Of a stretch of 64,000 nucleotides of DNA, positions 47,101-58,739 are shown piece after piece (the stretch's first letter is position 1; each line of letters starts with the position of its first letter). The notes beneath the pieces are model-generated. The model saw only the letters and a list, made by a program, of their open reading frames with translations, had not been told where the DNA came from and did no database searches. The position numbers and the translations under genes were made by a program. This stretch comes from Micromussa lordhowensis (Eukaryota; Cnidaria; Anthozoa; Scleractinia; Lobophylliidae): assembly GCA_964020085.1 (NCBI GenBank), contig OZ026608.1:21113812-21177811 (forward strand), written 5' to 3'.

Positions 47101-50100
47101 CCTGTTAAATGAAAACATAACCATAATTATACAAAAAAAGGAACAACAACTTTGATATGAAATATTAAATGGTCTTTTTCTGGCGGCGGCTAAGGCAGGT
47201 TGTATGCAGTTATGGTGGTGTTATAATTTGCAGTATTTATTGAGACTTATCCGGGAGACCTAAAAGCGATTCGGTTTACCTTTGTTATGAAGGTCGCAAT
47301 ACTCCAAAGACCTGTTGCAGCTTTGTTACATTTCAGTGCTGTTACAAAACGTATAGGATTTGAAGCCACTTTCCCAACGCTATTGAAACACTGTGAGATT
47401 TTTCGTTTTACGGTAAAGCAAATTCACGAGAAAGTGTAGAAAATTGACCGACCGCATTATTTCCTACTATCAAGTGAGTAAAACTGAAGTTATATAAAAT
47501 TGTAAATCCTCAATAGTTGCTCTTTTATTCGTCAAGCATTATAAGGAACAAGTGAATTGAATCTGTGTAACTAACTTTTTTCATAACTCAGACATGGTCG
47601 GGTAATCTTTAGAGGCTGAAAAGATCTATCCCCTCCAGCGCAATAATGTAAATAATGCTGGATCCCAAAATAGATACTAAGATATGTTTGTACAGACATG
47701 TCGTCTGTCCCAGGGTTTAACAGCATCTTTTCTCGCCTTAGGGGTGCATTCCAATCCTTGTAAACGTTCCAATCATTGTTGTCAGTGACTTGGTCCATAA
47801 GCTGAGCCACAGTGAATACCATCATCCGACATGCATTGGTGCCGCACACAGCTTCTCCAAAGTAATCCTTTGTGAAAAGAAAATTGTAATTGCAAAACAG
47901 AGCTCATGTTGGACTAAAGATAATTTAAGAAGAATTTTTCGTGCTTGTTTTTAATTCAGTTGTCATAAGTCTATGCTGAATTACACCAAACCCGAAACTT
48001 TTGTTTCTGAGACAACCAGGAAAACTTCTAACGATATTAAAAGAAATTACAAAATTCATACCCTGGTCTACAGACACACCTAGGGTAATACTGTGGTGGG
48101 AATGGGGCACAACGGCGTTACCACTGGGACAGGAATGCGTTCCCATTGCGGCACCACCAAGGAGGCAGAAATGCGTCACGATTACGGCACCGCAACTGTG
48201 ACAGGAATGCGTGACCGCTGGGATACCATCACTGGGCAGGCATGCGTTACCACTGCAGCACCGCCGTGAAGGCAGAAATGCGTCACCGTTGCGGTACCGC
48301 AACTGTGACAGGAATGCGTGACCACTGGGATACCACCACTGGGCAGGCATGCGTTACCATTGCGGCACCGCCATGAAGGCAGAAATACGTCAGCGCTGCG
48401 ATACCGCAACTGTGACAGGAATGCGTGACCACTGGGCAGGCATGCGTTACCACTGCAGCACCGCCCTGAGGGCAGAAATGCGTCACCGCTGCGGTACCGC
48501 AACTGTGACAGGAATGCGATGACAATACCGAATGCGTTACCAATATGAAACAACTGCAGTGAGGCTGCGGTCGCCCTTTGAACTAGTAGGAATATAGTTC
48601 ATTGTTGGAAACTACAAGGATTGCTATTTTTATGCTTTACTCTAATCCCCCTCTTAGAACTTACGATATCCTCGCCAGTGGTCATTAAATGCGAAAGCTT
48701 TTGAGGTACCGTCTAGCTACAAGGTACATGGTTATAGCACACGAAGGAAGCCGACCTCCTTGTATCTAAGCCTACTCTTAGGAAGTGTACTTTTACATTT
48801 CTGCCTGTAAAATTCAATAAGCCGAATCACTTTCGTTGTTTCTTACTTGAATTGTCGGGTAATCAGCAATGCGCATGCCTATGTCTGCATGCTCTTTAGT
48901 GATCACATGACGTCGAGCTATGTCAATGGCTCCAATGGCAATGCCATTCCAACATGCAGACACTAATAACAAGAATCTGGGCGATCCAACCTCGTTAAGA
49001 GATGCCATTCCGTCACCTTTAAATGTAAAACAGTTGGAGTCAAGAGTGCGCTTCAGCTGAACCACGCTAGAGTCCACGAGCTAGACCATTAACTCCTTTA
49101 CTAAACAAAGAATTCACTTTTGCCCGTGTACATTTCTTAGAATGCTCAGATCAGCAAAAAATTCACGTTGCCTGGCATTTTCGTTGGTACCTTTCCACAG
49201 TGATTTTTATTACTGCAGTTTTAAATTGTTTACTCGAAAAGGAAAGAAAGAAAAACAATGGAACGTTAACATTGTCTCTCGATTGTATTACTTTGAGGGG
49301 TTGATCGCAGTTATTCAGCTAGTTTTCATCAGCCTATGACGTCGATTATCTACTTATCGCTATTTTTAGCATGCTGGTTTGCTGCTGCTGTTGGTACATT
49401 TCGATCTTCAGTATTATTCTGACCATCACGTTTTGTTCCCTCATAGGTCCGCTCATGGTACTTCCGCTTTAACGGATATCATCTGAGACGAAGAGATCAA
49501 CAGCCAACAAGGAATATAGACAGAAATTACAGCCTTTCTATTGTACATGAAAAGCGAATCAGAGCTTCCACCAATCAGTTTCTGTTGATTGACAGCCACA
49601 TCATTCGGCGACAAAGAAAACATTATGAAGACACGATTGATCATCACAGTTATGCACACAACTTAAGCAGTTGTGAAATTAAAGCCTGAAAAAATGTTCA
49701 GGCCTGAACGAGATTCGAACCCATGACCTCAGCGATACCGGTGCAGTGCTCTACCAAGTGAGCTTTCAAGCCATTTTTTCAGACTTAAATTTCACAACTG
49801 CTTAAGTTGTATTCATAACTGCGATGATCACTGATGCTTTCATATCTTTCTCCGCAAATATAATGATGATCTCTCATAGAATGTATTCTTCATCATCTTG
49901 GAGTATATTACGAACTCACATACTGACCTCTGCTCCCAGATGGCCTGATGGCACCGGTATCGCAGAGGTCATTGGCTCGAATCCCGTTCATAATTTCACA
50001 ACCGCTTAAGTTGTGTGCATAACTGCGATGATCAATCATGTCTTCATATCTTTCTACGAAAGATATGAAGAATCTTTCAGTGAAAATATATGATCTTTTA

Positions 50101-53100
50101 TATATTCATTTGTAAAGAAAAAATTGTTCACGGAAAAAAAAACGTACAAAACTGGCTTCAACGTGTAGCTTTCAGAGTTGGAAATGCAAGTGCGTTATAA
50201 TAAAACTTCTTGATTCTTGAACTTCTTTAAGTCAGAAATTCCGAGGAAATATGCACGAAAGCACAGAACACTTGCTCAGGAAAAGGAACACCAACACTGG
50301 AGATGTTAAAATGACATTCAATGAAGTCTTCTAGCTAACGTGGTCCTTACCATATGGACCTATAAGCTGATCTTCGGTGATAGTGCTCTCACAAACAAGA
50401 GGCCCAGAATGGTTGCCATGCATTCCTAGTGATGACCAATCTTCAGTGTTGGCGCGAACGTCGTCCTGAAAATAACAGCTGGGGTAACTTGACACTTCAG
50501 CCATTAACAGCTGTTATACACCTTATGCCAAAATGGCCACTATTTTAGTGGTCTTTTGTTTGCCTTCAAATTAGCCCTTGTTGCCTCGTTCTTAAACTCG
50601 AAATACAAAAGAATATTTTCCCTTGAACGAGGCAACAAGGGCTAATTTGCAAGGAAACAAAACAACACTAAAATGGCAGCCATTTTGGAATAAGGTGTAT
50701 TACTCAACAAATTGTAACACTATCCAAATATGGTCATGATGCACTCGATATCTGTCATCCGTAGGTAACAGATATCCGGCGGTATACGTAGCTTCGTACG
50801 TGGGAAGAAAAAGTGAAGTGAGAAAATGTCGACAGAGAGATTTAAAAATGTTAGGCTGTTTTGTTATCAATTTGTTGAATAATAACACAATTATCCTGCT
50901 CAATCTCACGGAATATCGTCTGATTTTAGCCGACTCGGCGTACGGCCTCGTCGGCTAAGTATCAGACGATATTCCGCGCGATTTCGCAGGATAATTGTTA
51001 AATATGTGCTTGTAACATTAAAGCTTCTTAGAACATTAAGATAGAGCACAATGCCACATAACAAGGGTTTCTATAATATAAAGTAAATTACGTTATTTTC
51101 CCAAAAATAAAAGATGGAATGCTCGCTTGCTTGTGGCAATGATAACTTGATTTTGCCAGTTCAGTGTTTTTTGCTTAGACCGGACTCGATGGAGCGGCGG
51201 AAATTGAGCCCAGGGGACACAGAGCAAGTCAGAAAAATCGTATCTTGACAAAATAATAAACACGCTATAGATGAGCATGACAGTTTGATAAGACGTCTCA
51301 CGTACGACATAGTCGTTATTAACCCACGACAACATGGGTCTGCTTAACCCTTCATCTAGCATCCGTCATAAATACATCTCTACATTTACAGCACACCTTA
51401 AAAAGAAGAAAGCATGACAAATTCGAGAAATTCCCGTCAAACTGTGGACTTGTTGTGATTATCACATAGAAATCAGCAAAACCAGCACTAGTGGCCCACG
51501 ATCCGCACTTCAGTAACTTGATTCTTCCATCCGCTGTCATTTGAGTCCGAGAAGACATTGGGTACCAGAAGTGTCCGCCTAGTAACAAAGTCATAATTCT
51601 TGTTATTGTGTAAATTAAGTTAAATTTATCACATTTTTTTAAAACACAAAAACTTTGGCTCTCGAAGATCGGTTAACAAGGGGTTCTTTTTAAGCAGGTT
51701 TTATAACCAAGTGGCGGACCAACCAAGGGTTAAAAAGTTACACAGTTCAACGTATGATTATAAACAATAAACCGCACCGAACCTGTGGCTGGGTCGCTGT
51801 ATGACACTGTCCCTATCAAAGCCTCCTCGTTTACACGACGGAGAAGGTCTTGGACTCGGGCATTGCTGTGATGGCGAAACAGCAGTGCACTCACAGCAAT
51901 GTAGTGCATAACTGAAAGAATAATACGATGACAAATAACTACAACTGTACGTGTTTCCTTTATCTATGATAACTGTTATAATAAACTATATCAACCTGTT
52001 TAGTTGTTCTTGATGCACCAATCTTTGGTGATTATTTGTAATTATTTCTCAGACGTTTTGTTGCGTCTACCAGGATCAGGTCTGATCTTAATGCTGAGCT
52101 TTTGCCCAAACCTTGCTTCAAATTAAAAAAGTTTCATTTAGACTTCTGTTGAATTCCTGATCTTAATAATAATATGTGTTTGTTTAATTATGCGTCTGAT
52201 GATGAACTCTCTCAGAAACTGTTATTTTTTAGCAACATGTTTTAAACAAATATCATCGCAGTAGTATTCCCGCTAAAAACTTTACTCACCGCACACCATG
52301 GCAGTACTTGGACAGCCATATCGCGCTATTGTCTCTACAACCATAGCCATGCACACGTGATTCTGACCCAGGCCACCGTGTTCCTTTGGTATAATTAGTC
52401 CCAAAAGGCCCTGCGAGGCTAAAGCCTCCATGTTCTTGTAAGGAAACTCGTAATGCTGATCCGATACTAACTGAAACAAGTAAACAATGTCAGTCTTCAG
52501 CTAGCTATATAACAGCTAGATATCTGGTTATCACGTAAATTGCAAGAGATAAAAGACACTCTTGGAGAGATAAGTTTCTTTCATGTTGAATTATTTGAGA
52601 ATGAGAAATGTCTTTACTTTAACTATATGGCAAATGACCCATGCAGGCTCTCTAATCACTCGCACAACCCTGCAGGAACTCTGGTGTTTCATCCTTTTTG
52701 TTATCGACTGTGATACGAAATGATATCGTCTTGAGCTATATCGTATTGTTAGCATTCGTGAATGCAAATTACATTAAACTTTAATAGTGCATCTCTATAC
52801 AGCTGGACGTACTCTGGGTGCCAGGGGAATCTTTTCCAAGGTCTGCGAGGAGCCGCGCTGGCAAGCAAAGTGCCAAGGAAGAAAAAACACGCTCTGGTGA
52901 CACATTAGTGATCTTTTAATGGTACAAAGATTGCTTGTAATGGTGTAAAAACTGCTAATGGCGTCATTTTCGATCTGTTTGTATTTAGTTTTGAACTATA
53001 TTTTTGAAAGCTCAATTATTCACATTATAACATACTGATGCTAGGAGATAAAATGAACTACTGTTGAATGAGTCCAGCTAAATTGTCACCAAAATGTATG

Positions 53101-53925
53101 TGCTTTACGTCGGTAAATTAACTAAATGGAGACAGAATCAAACTCTGGTTTGACAGACTTCATAACAGTTTTGTCATTCGTAAACAGACCGTAAAATTAT
53201 TAAAGAATCGGCAATACCTCATCTTACTGGTTTCTAACGTTTCTACACCAAAGATAAATTTTCCAATTGCATTCTTACAACGTACTACCCTCGTTGCTAG
53301 TCGACAGGTTTCGAGCTTCGCAGTTTTCATTTTTTCCTGTAGAGAAGTATCTATATGACTGTTTTTTCTGTCCATGAATGAGAAACATTTTAGTAAAAAT
53401 GTCAATACTTCAAAAAGACATTTTTATGGATCTATTCCGTAGCTCTTGATGCCAAATAAATTTCTTTGACAGGGACAATCTAACATGTTCCTTTTGTGAC
53501 CACAACCTGTTTATTTGAATTTGCAGCTGTTACTGATTTGATTCCTGGAAAGCGCTAGTATCTTTTAAGGTAACTTAGTAAAAAAGACTGATGCCTAATT
53601 TATATGTCAAATCTGGCCATGTCGAATGTGATTCAGATTCCAAAAAAGCAACTTACTGAAATCGCTTTAGCTTCCATGATAGGCCAAAACGTAATTAAAT
53701 TCAAACGAAATTTTGTAGCTTGGATTGATTTTCATTGCAACCTAAGGACATGTAAATAGAGCTGAATCTAAAACTCACTGCATTAGGCCTCAAAGACGTT
53801 CTGCAAAGGTCAATCAATCGTCTTTGTATTTCTTTTTGCTCCTCTGTCAAAAACCACTGTGGATCATAATCAAAGGACAAGCCCCAGAAAGGACGACGTC
53901 CCCAGCGTTTAGTTTCTGACGACAT
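44180..53925 (-). CDS. Acyl-CoA dehydrogenase-like / FAD-NAD(P) reductase fusion protein (11 exons)
   Basis: Minus-strand exons: 53779-53925, 52290-52470, 51783-51911, 51397-51578, 50351-50465, 48847-49016, 47698-47867, 46980-47101, 46247-46364, 45187-45698 and 44180-44700. They total 2,367 bases in one frame, 788 residues. Residues about 20-444 are acyl-CoA dehydrogenase-like: GLIIPKEHGGLG, SYSDPATGG, WATSAGFADFYV, ACGGSGYKRDLG and GWLMGPSNEV. A polar linker follows (about 446-525). Residues about 527-788 match the cytochrome b5 reductase/ferredoxin reductase fold: RYFSPV (about 580, FAD), GPCGGF (about 623), SGSGATP (about 644, NAD(P)) and LLCGGP near the end. The splice at the module boundary is in phase (TG|G), so one transcript is the simplest reading. 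One donor (exon 7, GTCTGT) is weak. No clear mitochondrial presequence is seen. The canonical catalytic glutamate is not evident. The substrate is unknown. Confidence 0.87.
44963..45113. mobile_element. Short MITE in the last intron of the fusion gene
   Basis: The inverted ends GGGACCTTTAGATCGGAGG are perfect over 19 bp, followed by GACGAC arms. TA flanks both sides (44961-44962 and 45114-45115), as for Tc1/mariner-type insertion. 151 bp, no coding capacity. Confidence 0.75.
46530..46706. repeat. CAGT/CAGC/CACT microsatellite tract
   Basis: Tetranucleotide runs of CAGT, then CAGC, CAGT and finally CACT, interrupted by short unique pieces. It lies in intron 8 of the fusion gene. Frames through it translate to Ser/Gln-rich or Ser/Val-rich artefacts. 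Confidence 0.85.
48104..48545. repeat. 107-bp minisatellite in intron 6 of the fusion gene
   Basis: The landmark AACTGTGACAGGAATGCG starts at 48194, 48301, 48408 and 48501. Spacing is therefore 107, 107 and 93 bp, the last unit having an internal deletion. The unit itself is built from shorter related pieces (ATGCGTYACCRYTGCGGYACC). Long minus-strand frames here are repeat artefacts. Confidence 0.85.
49600..50080. repeat. Cluster of three copies of a tRNA-derived SINE
   Basis: The tail TTCACAACTGCTTAAGTTGT followed by GCATAACTGCGATGATCA occurs three times: once on the minus strand (about 49625-49680) and twice on the plus strand (49791-49830 and 49996-50035). The minus-strand copy has a full head at 49701-49772, 72 nt. 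Its arms fit a tRNA (GGCTTGA pairs with TCAGGCC, D stem GCTC/GAGC, B box GGTTCGAATCT), and the loop would place GGT as anticodon. The cluster lies in intron 5 of the fusion gene. Confidence 0.78.
50517..50699. mobile_element. MITE with TTA target duplication
   Basis: Inverted ends are TACACCTTATKCCAAAATGG on both sides, bounded by TTA (50514-50516 and 50700-50702). An inner inverted pair GCCCTTGTTGCCTCGTTC / GAACGAGGCAACAAGGGC is perfect. The pattern fits PIF/Harbinger-like MITEs. It lies in intron 4 of the fusion gene. Confidence 0.75.
50885..50999. mobile_element. Short foldback element
   Basis: The left arm AACACAATTATCCTGC and inner GGAATATCGTCTGAT pair with the right arm (ATCAGACGATATTCC ... 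GCAGGATAATTGTT). The loop is near CGGCGTACGGCCTCG. No coding capacity. It lies in intron 4 of the fusion gene. Confidence 0.7.
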
Positions 53926-56900
53926 GTTAGCTTAGCTTGAAGGTTGTGACACTTACTGCAATTTGAACGATCTGCCAAGTGGGACTGAGTGTCGTCTCTT
54001 TTTATCTCTCATAAGCCTCTTAATTATTCAAGTAAAAAGGACATAATGGTTTTTTTTCATTCTATTCCGGCGCTAAGTTGGTGTTATAATGTGAAAAGAG
54101 AAGTTTGAGAAGGCTGACATTCCATATATTTCCCATTTACAAGGATGTAAATGGGTAAATGCTCATTTGCAGCACGTTTAACGCACAAACACTTATATAT
54201 TCTTTTTAAGGTTATGTTTAGTGAAATGTTACCCGTAGTTAGTCTTAGTGGGAAAGCCGATGGGGACTCCAAGTAAAAGAATTTGTAGTGATGATAAAAA
54301 GGAAGCCTTTTTAGGCGGTTATTGTAATAATACCTGTTAGAGCCACTTTCAAGTCAAATGGATGGTTGTTTTGTTATTTCACTAAGTAACCATTCCAAAT
54401 ATTGTGTCTTTCAACAATTTTCCAAACACGCAAGCCGTCCCTTCACTACAACTAGAAATTACATAAAAATCAATGAGCATTTTAAGCTTAAAGCTTCACA
54501 TATCCCCCAACAGTGCCCAATATTGGGCGTATGAAAATATGGACTCCTATCACGCTTTCTTGCGCTTACGTGCAAGGCCCTGTTGCGCGTTTTCTCTCCC
54601 GTCACCTTTTAGTTTACTCTCAAATAGAGGGGTTAATTGATCTAAATGGCTTAAAAGCTGAGTGGACAAAACAAAATATCCAATGTCTCTCTCCTAGCTC
54701 CATTTACAGTTTGTTTTCCGGCGAAAGGTACTGCCAGATACGCAGCTTATGAAAAGAACCAATCAGTTATAAGATAGGAGCTACTTTTAGTCTATGAATT
54801 ACTATCACAAACCACTAAATACGGTTATTTGTAAAGGAACTGAACAATCGAATTGTGAACGCACTGCCAGCTCTATAACTTGCGACGTGTCAAGTGGAGA
54901 TCTGTGAGAATTTACATACCTAAAGATTTTAAACGCGGGAGTACATATATGCGAGGGCGCGGGAAAATTAAAAACAAAAAAACAAACTAAAAACCTCTAA
55001 AGGCCTTAGAGGGACCGTCGGGGAATAACACTCACCGCCGCATGAAGAAGCAGAAACAGAATATTTCAAACTTTCTCCCTTTAGGCTCGATTATCAGCCG
55101 AGAGAGCGGTGGAAATCGAGCCTTTCTCTCCTAATGGTAAGAGAGCTTAAAACATCTTTTGCACTAATAAATCAAAGTGCTCTGTGAGCAAACTCGTTAA
55201 TTGGACAGATGAATTCAAATATTGTTTTGGTTTATGTTTAATGTTATCTGATTAAGGGAATATTGTGGTTGAATTTCATATTTGGAGCACGAGCAGTAGT
55301 TCAGTGTTCGCTAATAAGGTACCAAAGAAACGAAGTAACATTTGGATAAGAAGGCATTAGAACTGAAATGATCATGTTATTACGATGTCATGTGTTTTAA
55401 ACATGTGTCATATTTGTTTCTGGTTCACCAAGAAATTGTCGGCAGTAATTGTGGGTGAAAAGTGAAATTTACTGTCTAGCTTCGTAAATATTGAAAAATC
55501 AAGGCAATATTGTGTTAATGAAAACATTAATCATTTTCTCTTTATCAAATGAGAAAAACGGCAACAAGTTTTGAGTTTTGTTGCAAAATGGCATTTTTTT
55601 CAGGTTCTGCTTATAAGGACGTACAAGGACACTTTCACTACGTTTTTGATGGAAGCTTCCGATGTAAAGATTCTGTAAAATGCAAAATCTAAGCGGCAGT
55701 TTAATTTCAAGTCGCAACAAGACAACAAGGAAACGAGGGTTATTTTCCTTAGTCGAGAGAGAGTAGAGAAAATTAAGCAAAAAGAGCAGAACAGACTTCC
55801 AGCTTATGTAACCAACGTAGGTGGATGGTGAATATAGAATGAACAAGTTGTATAGATTATTCACTGCAAAAAATATGTTAGTTCCAATGAAGCCTTGATT
55901 TTCATTGGCTTTAAAAACAATGAAATGATCGGAAGAAAAACTAGCTTGCGAGAGCGTCCGTTTATTTGGGCTCTTGTTTTCGTTTTTTGCGTATGAAACA
56001 AGAGGAGAAAAAAGCAGGTGCCCTCGCACGCTAAAGAAAACCACAAGCGACTGGATTGAACCACGTGTTTATGAGCTATGAACAATTCAACCAGAAGTGT
56101 CATCAGAAGTCCGGACTCTCCAGGGTCGCTCGTTTCCCGACCGCTGGTCAAGGGAAACGAAGACTCTTGGTACGAGGTTGCTAGCATTTCAGTTGAAACC
56201 ACCAACCAGTCTGTCTGGAAGAACAATTTCTGATGTCACCGGAGATTTCGGTCTTATCTGATACTCAGTGCGTGTTTACCGACCAGTGCGTAATTTTTTT
56301 GCGATTTTGACCCTCAGGTTTGATTTGTAATACTTAAATAAGGCTTCCAACCTTTTTTCGTAGCTAAGATTTAAGTCTAAACCATGGCAAAATATACATT
56401 TTTAGAACGCCTAAAGACCAAAGATTATGAAAAAAATATTTTTGTACCCTATAATTGTATTCTAACCTGAAACCGGTTGATTAAATCTGCCACCTGCTGG
56501 GGAATGCCAGGGATTACTTGAGAAAAGATAACTCGTGATCAAAAGGAATCATTTTTACATTTTATTAAAGAAGACAAATAGCTTGCTGTGATAAGCATAG
56601 AGATTTTTGAAAAGTTAAAAACACATCAAATGGTGACCAGTTAAAACTGATAGAGAAAATCCAGCATACGCTTCAATGCATAACTTCGACAAAATGCAAT
56701 GGATGGAAAAGTTCTATGCTTATCCCACAGAACTTACTCAGAGCAACAAATCTTAAAAATTCCAGCTCAATTGGACAAAACTGCTCAAAATATGTTTTCT
56801 CAAAGGCGAAAATAAGTAGTTTTGAGAAAACGAGCTTTAAACTTACAATAACAGGAATTGTCAAAATAAGACTTCAATACCTTGAAATTCAAATTCCGTG

Positions 56901-57240
56901 AAAAATATTTTTTCTTCAGAATTTTAGGTTCAAGTCCCGCCTTGATTGACAACTATACTGACCCCCCCCCCCCCGACTAACTACGCAAAATAAATTTGAA
57001 AACGCAGCTTTGTTTCTTCGGTTAGGCCTTCCGTTCACAATAATTCGTCACGAATATGGACGCTCTTCAAACGAAAACGCTCTTCAAAGCAGAAGAATTG
57101 TAAAACGCCGGCTTTGCGTTTTAGTGTGGACGGAAAACATTTTAAAAATAGCGCTTTTCCAAATCGATGACGTCGCCATAATCATGTGATTTCCCTGCCC
57201 GGGTTTTCCTCAAACACAAATCGAAAATGACCGGTGATTG
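53926..57240. other. Upstream region of the fusion gene; no gene seen
   Basis: About 3.3 kb. The first few hundred bases probably hold the promoter and 5' UTR of the fusion gene. A 181-codon minus-strand open frame at 55499-56044 has no recognisable motif, and its composition (Phe/Leu/Ser/Lys) is what AT-rich non-coding DNA gives. A run of C lies near 56962-56974. Confidence 0.45.
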
Positions 57241-57249
57241 TTGCGTTGA

Positions 57250-57622
57250 AATTTCTCCGGCGTAGTGTGGACAGAAAACATTTCTCCGGGGTAGTGTGGA
57301 CAGAAAACATTTATCCGGGGTAGTGTGGACAGAAAACATTTATCCGGGGTAGTGTCGACAGAAAACATTTCTCCGGGGTAGTGTGGACAGAAAACATTTC
57401 TCCGGCGTAGTGTGGACAGAAAACATTTCTCCGGCGTAGTGTGGACAGAAAACATTTCTCCGGCGTAGTGTGGACAGAAAATATTTCTCCGGGGTAGTGT
57501 GGACAGAAAACATTTCTCCGGCGTAGTGTGGACAGAAAATATTTCTCTTTTGTAGTGTGGACAGAAAACATTTCTCCGGGGTAGTGTGGACAGAAAACAT
57601 TTCTCCGGGGTAGTGTAGACGG
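57250..57622. repeat. 29-bp minisatellite, about 13 copies
   Basis: The unit starts GTAGTGTGGACAGAAAACAT and ends TTCTCCGG plus G or C, with exact 29-bp spacing from 57262 to 57610. Variants (TTATCC, GTCGAC, CTTTTG) mark individual units. The unit lacks stops in all three minus-strand frames, producing artefactual frames rich in FSVHTTPEKC and related strings. A diverged seed (TAGTGTGGACGGAAAACATT) lies just upstream near 57122. Confidence 0.93.
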
Positions 57623-58205
57623 GTCCTGAGTGTTTGCAGTCGCACTATGTGAGTATAAACATATTGTGACTGTGGGTAGCCATTCGAAGTTAATGCTTAC
57701 ATAGACCGAAACATCCTGCATGAACGCCTTCAGATAGATTTGCCACAAGTAGACTTCTACTTTTATAAAATGAAGTCGACTTGTTCCGCTTGCTCGGATT
57801 CGAATTTAATTTGTATCATTTTTGTCGCGAAAATATGGGTGTGGCGTAATGATTCACAGCCTACCCCTAATTCCCTGCAGGCGTGCGAAAGTTAGCAGAA
57901 AAATAAATAATATGCGCAGTAAACACAGACATAAGATCATGCAGATTTCAAGACATCGGTTAAAAAGAACTCAACTTGAGGTGTATTAAGACTGAGAAGA
58001 AAACAAGAAATTATATTTTTTCTTTGCCGCGCGACAAGAGCCGAGAAAGTTGAACAGGCAAAAATGAGTTAATTATTGCCTTCGTTAAAGCAAGACATTT
58101 GGTCTTTCATCAAGAAAATCAAAGGAAAAATAACAAGACAAACTGTCTAAACAACTTCTCTTTCACCATCAAAAAAATCCAACACAAACGGCCCGATGTG
58201 GAATA

Positions 58206-58330
58206 TTAAACTTTCTCCAGATCCGGTCGATGATCTCGACGACTAATGTATCCTTCGACTACTTCGCGTTGATTCACTCCGATTTCTTCGAAACCAAGCT
58301 TCTTGAACAAAACATCTTGTTTCAACTTAC
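58206..58330 (-). CDS. Possible orphan C-terminal exon, GNAT-like tail
   Basis: A minus-strand frame of 40 codons ends in TAA at 58206-58208 after a possible acceptor (AACACAG). It contains DVLFKKLGFEEIG, which resembles the 'LYxKLGFxxxG' segment of GNAT acetyltransferases, followed by a charged tail ending RRDHRPDLEKV. Nothing upstream within the window completes it. Any earlier exons would have to lie beyond the satellite array, or it is a relic. Function is not established. Confidence 0.25.
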
Positions 58331-58739
58331 CTGTGTTATTTGTAGCTTGCGAAAAGCCGCGGTGAAAAAAAAGTCATGAAGACTTTCCCACAAGACAAAC
58401 GTTGCGTCTCTAATTGCCGATGAATGAACACAGTGTGACCTCTAAGCTTAAAACCAGGCACTGTTGAGCGTCTGAAAAATCCACGAATACCAAATATACT
58501 CGCAGACAGTTGTTCGATGAAGGACAAACCAACAGACAACCTCGTCGTTCGGACTCGAGCCCACTGTGTTAGCAACGGTTCAATTAATTGTATTTAATCA
58601 TTGTTTTCTCTCCCCATAACTATTTGATTAGCGCAGTGGGAAGCGAACAAATCTGCTATAATAGGGACCCGCGATCGACTCCGGGTGGAGGTTGAATTTT
58701 CAATTTCTTCCTTTCTTTTTTCGTTTGTTTTTTGCGAAA

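Noticed and set aside
46872..47698. Separate gene ending after the dehydrogenase C-terminus
   Set aside because: No stop codon follows exon 9 in phase before a good donor, and the next exon enters in the matching phase. A single fusion gene is simpler, although transcripts are needed to prove it.
48182..48553. Long Ser/His/Cys-rich frames on the minus strand
   Set aside because: They are produced by the 107-bp minisatellite inside an intron of the fusion gene.
49701..49772. Functional tRNA gene
   Set aside because: The anticodon stem has mismatches, and the sequence continues into a SINE body that recurs nearby. Called a SINE head instead.
55499..56044. 181-codon open frame on the minus strand
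   Set aside because: It has no motif, signal or domain. The Phe/Leu/Lys/Ser-rich composition is expected from AT-rich non-coding DNA.
57250..57622. CRISPR-like array
   Set aside because: Units are contiguous 29-bp tandem copies without unique spacers, in a eukaryotic genome. It is a minisatellite.
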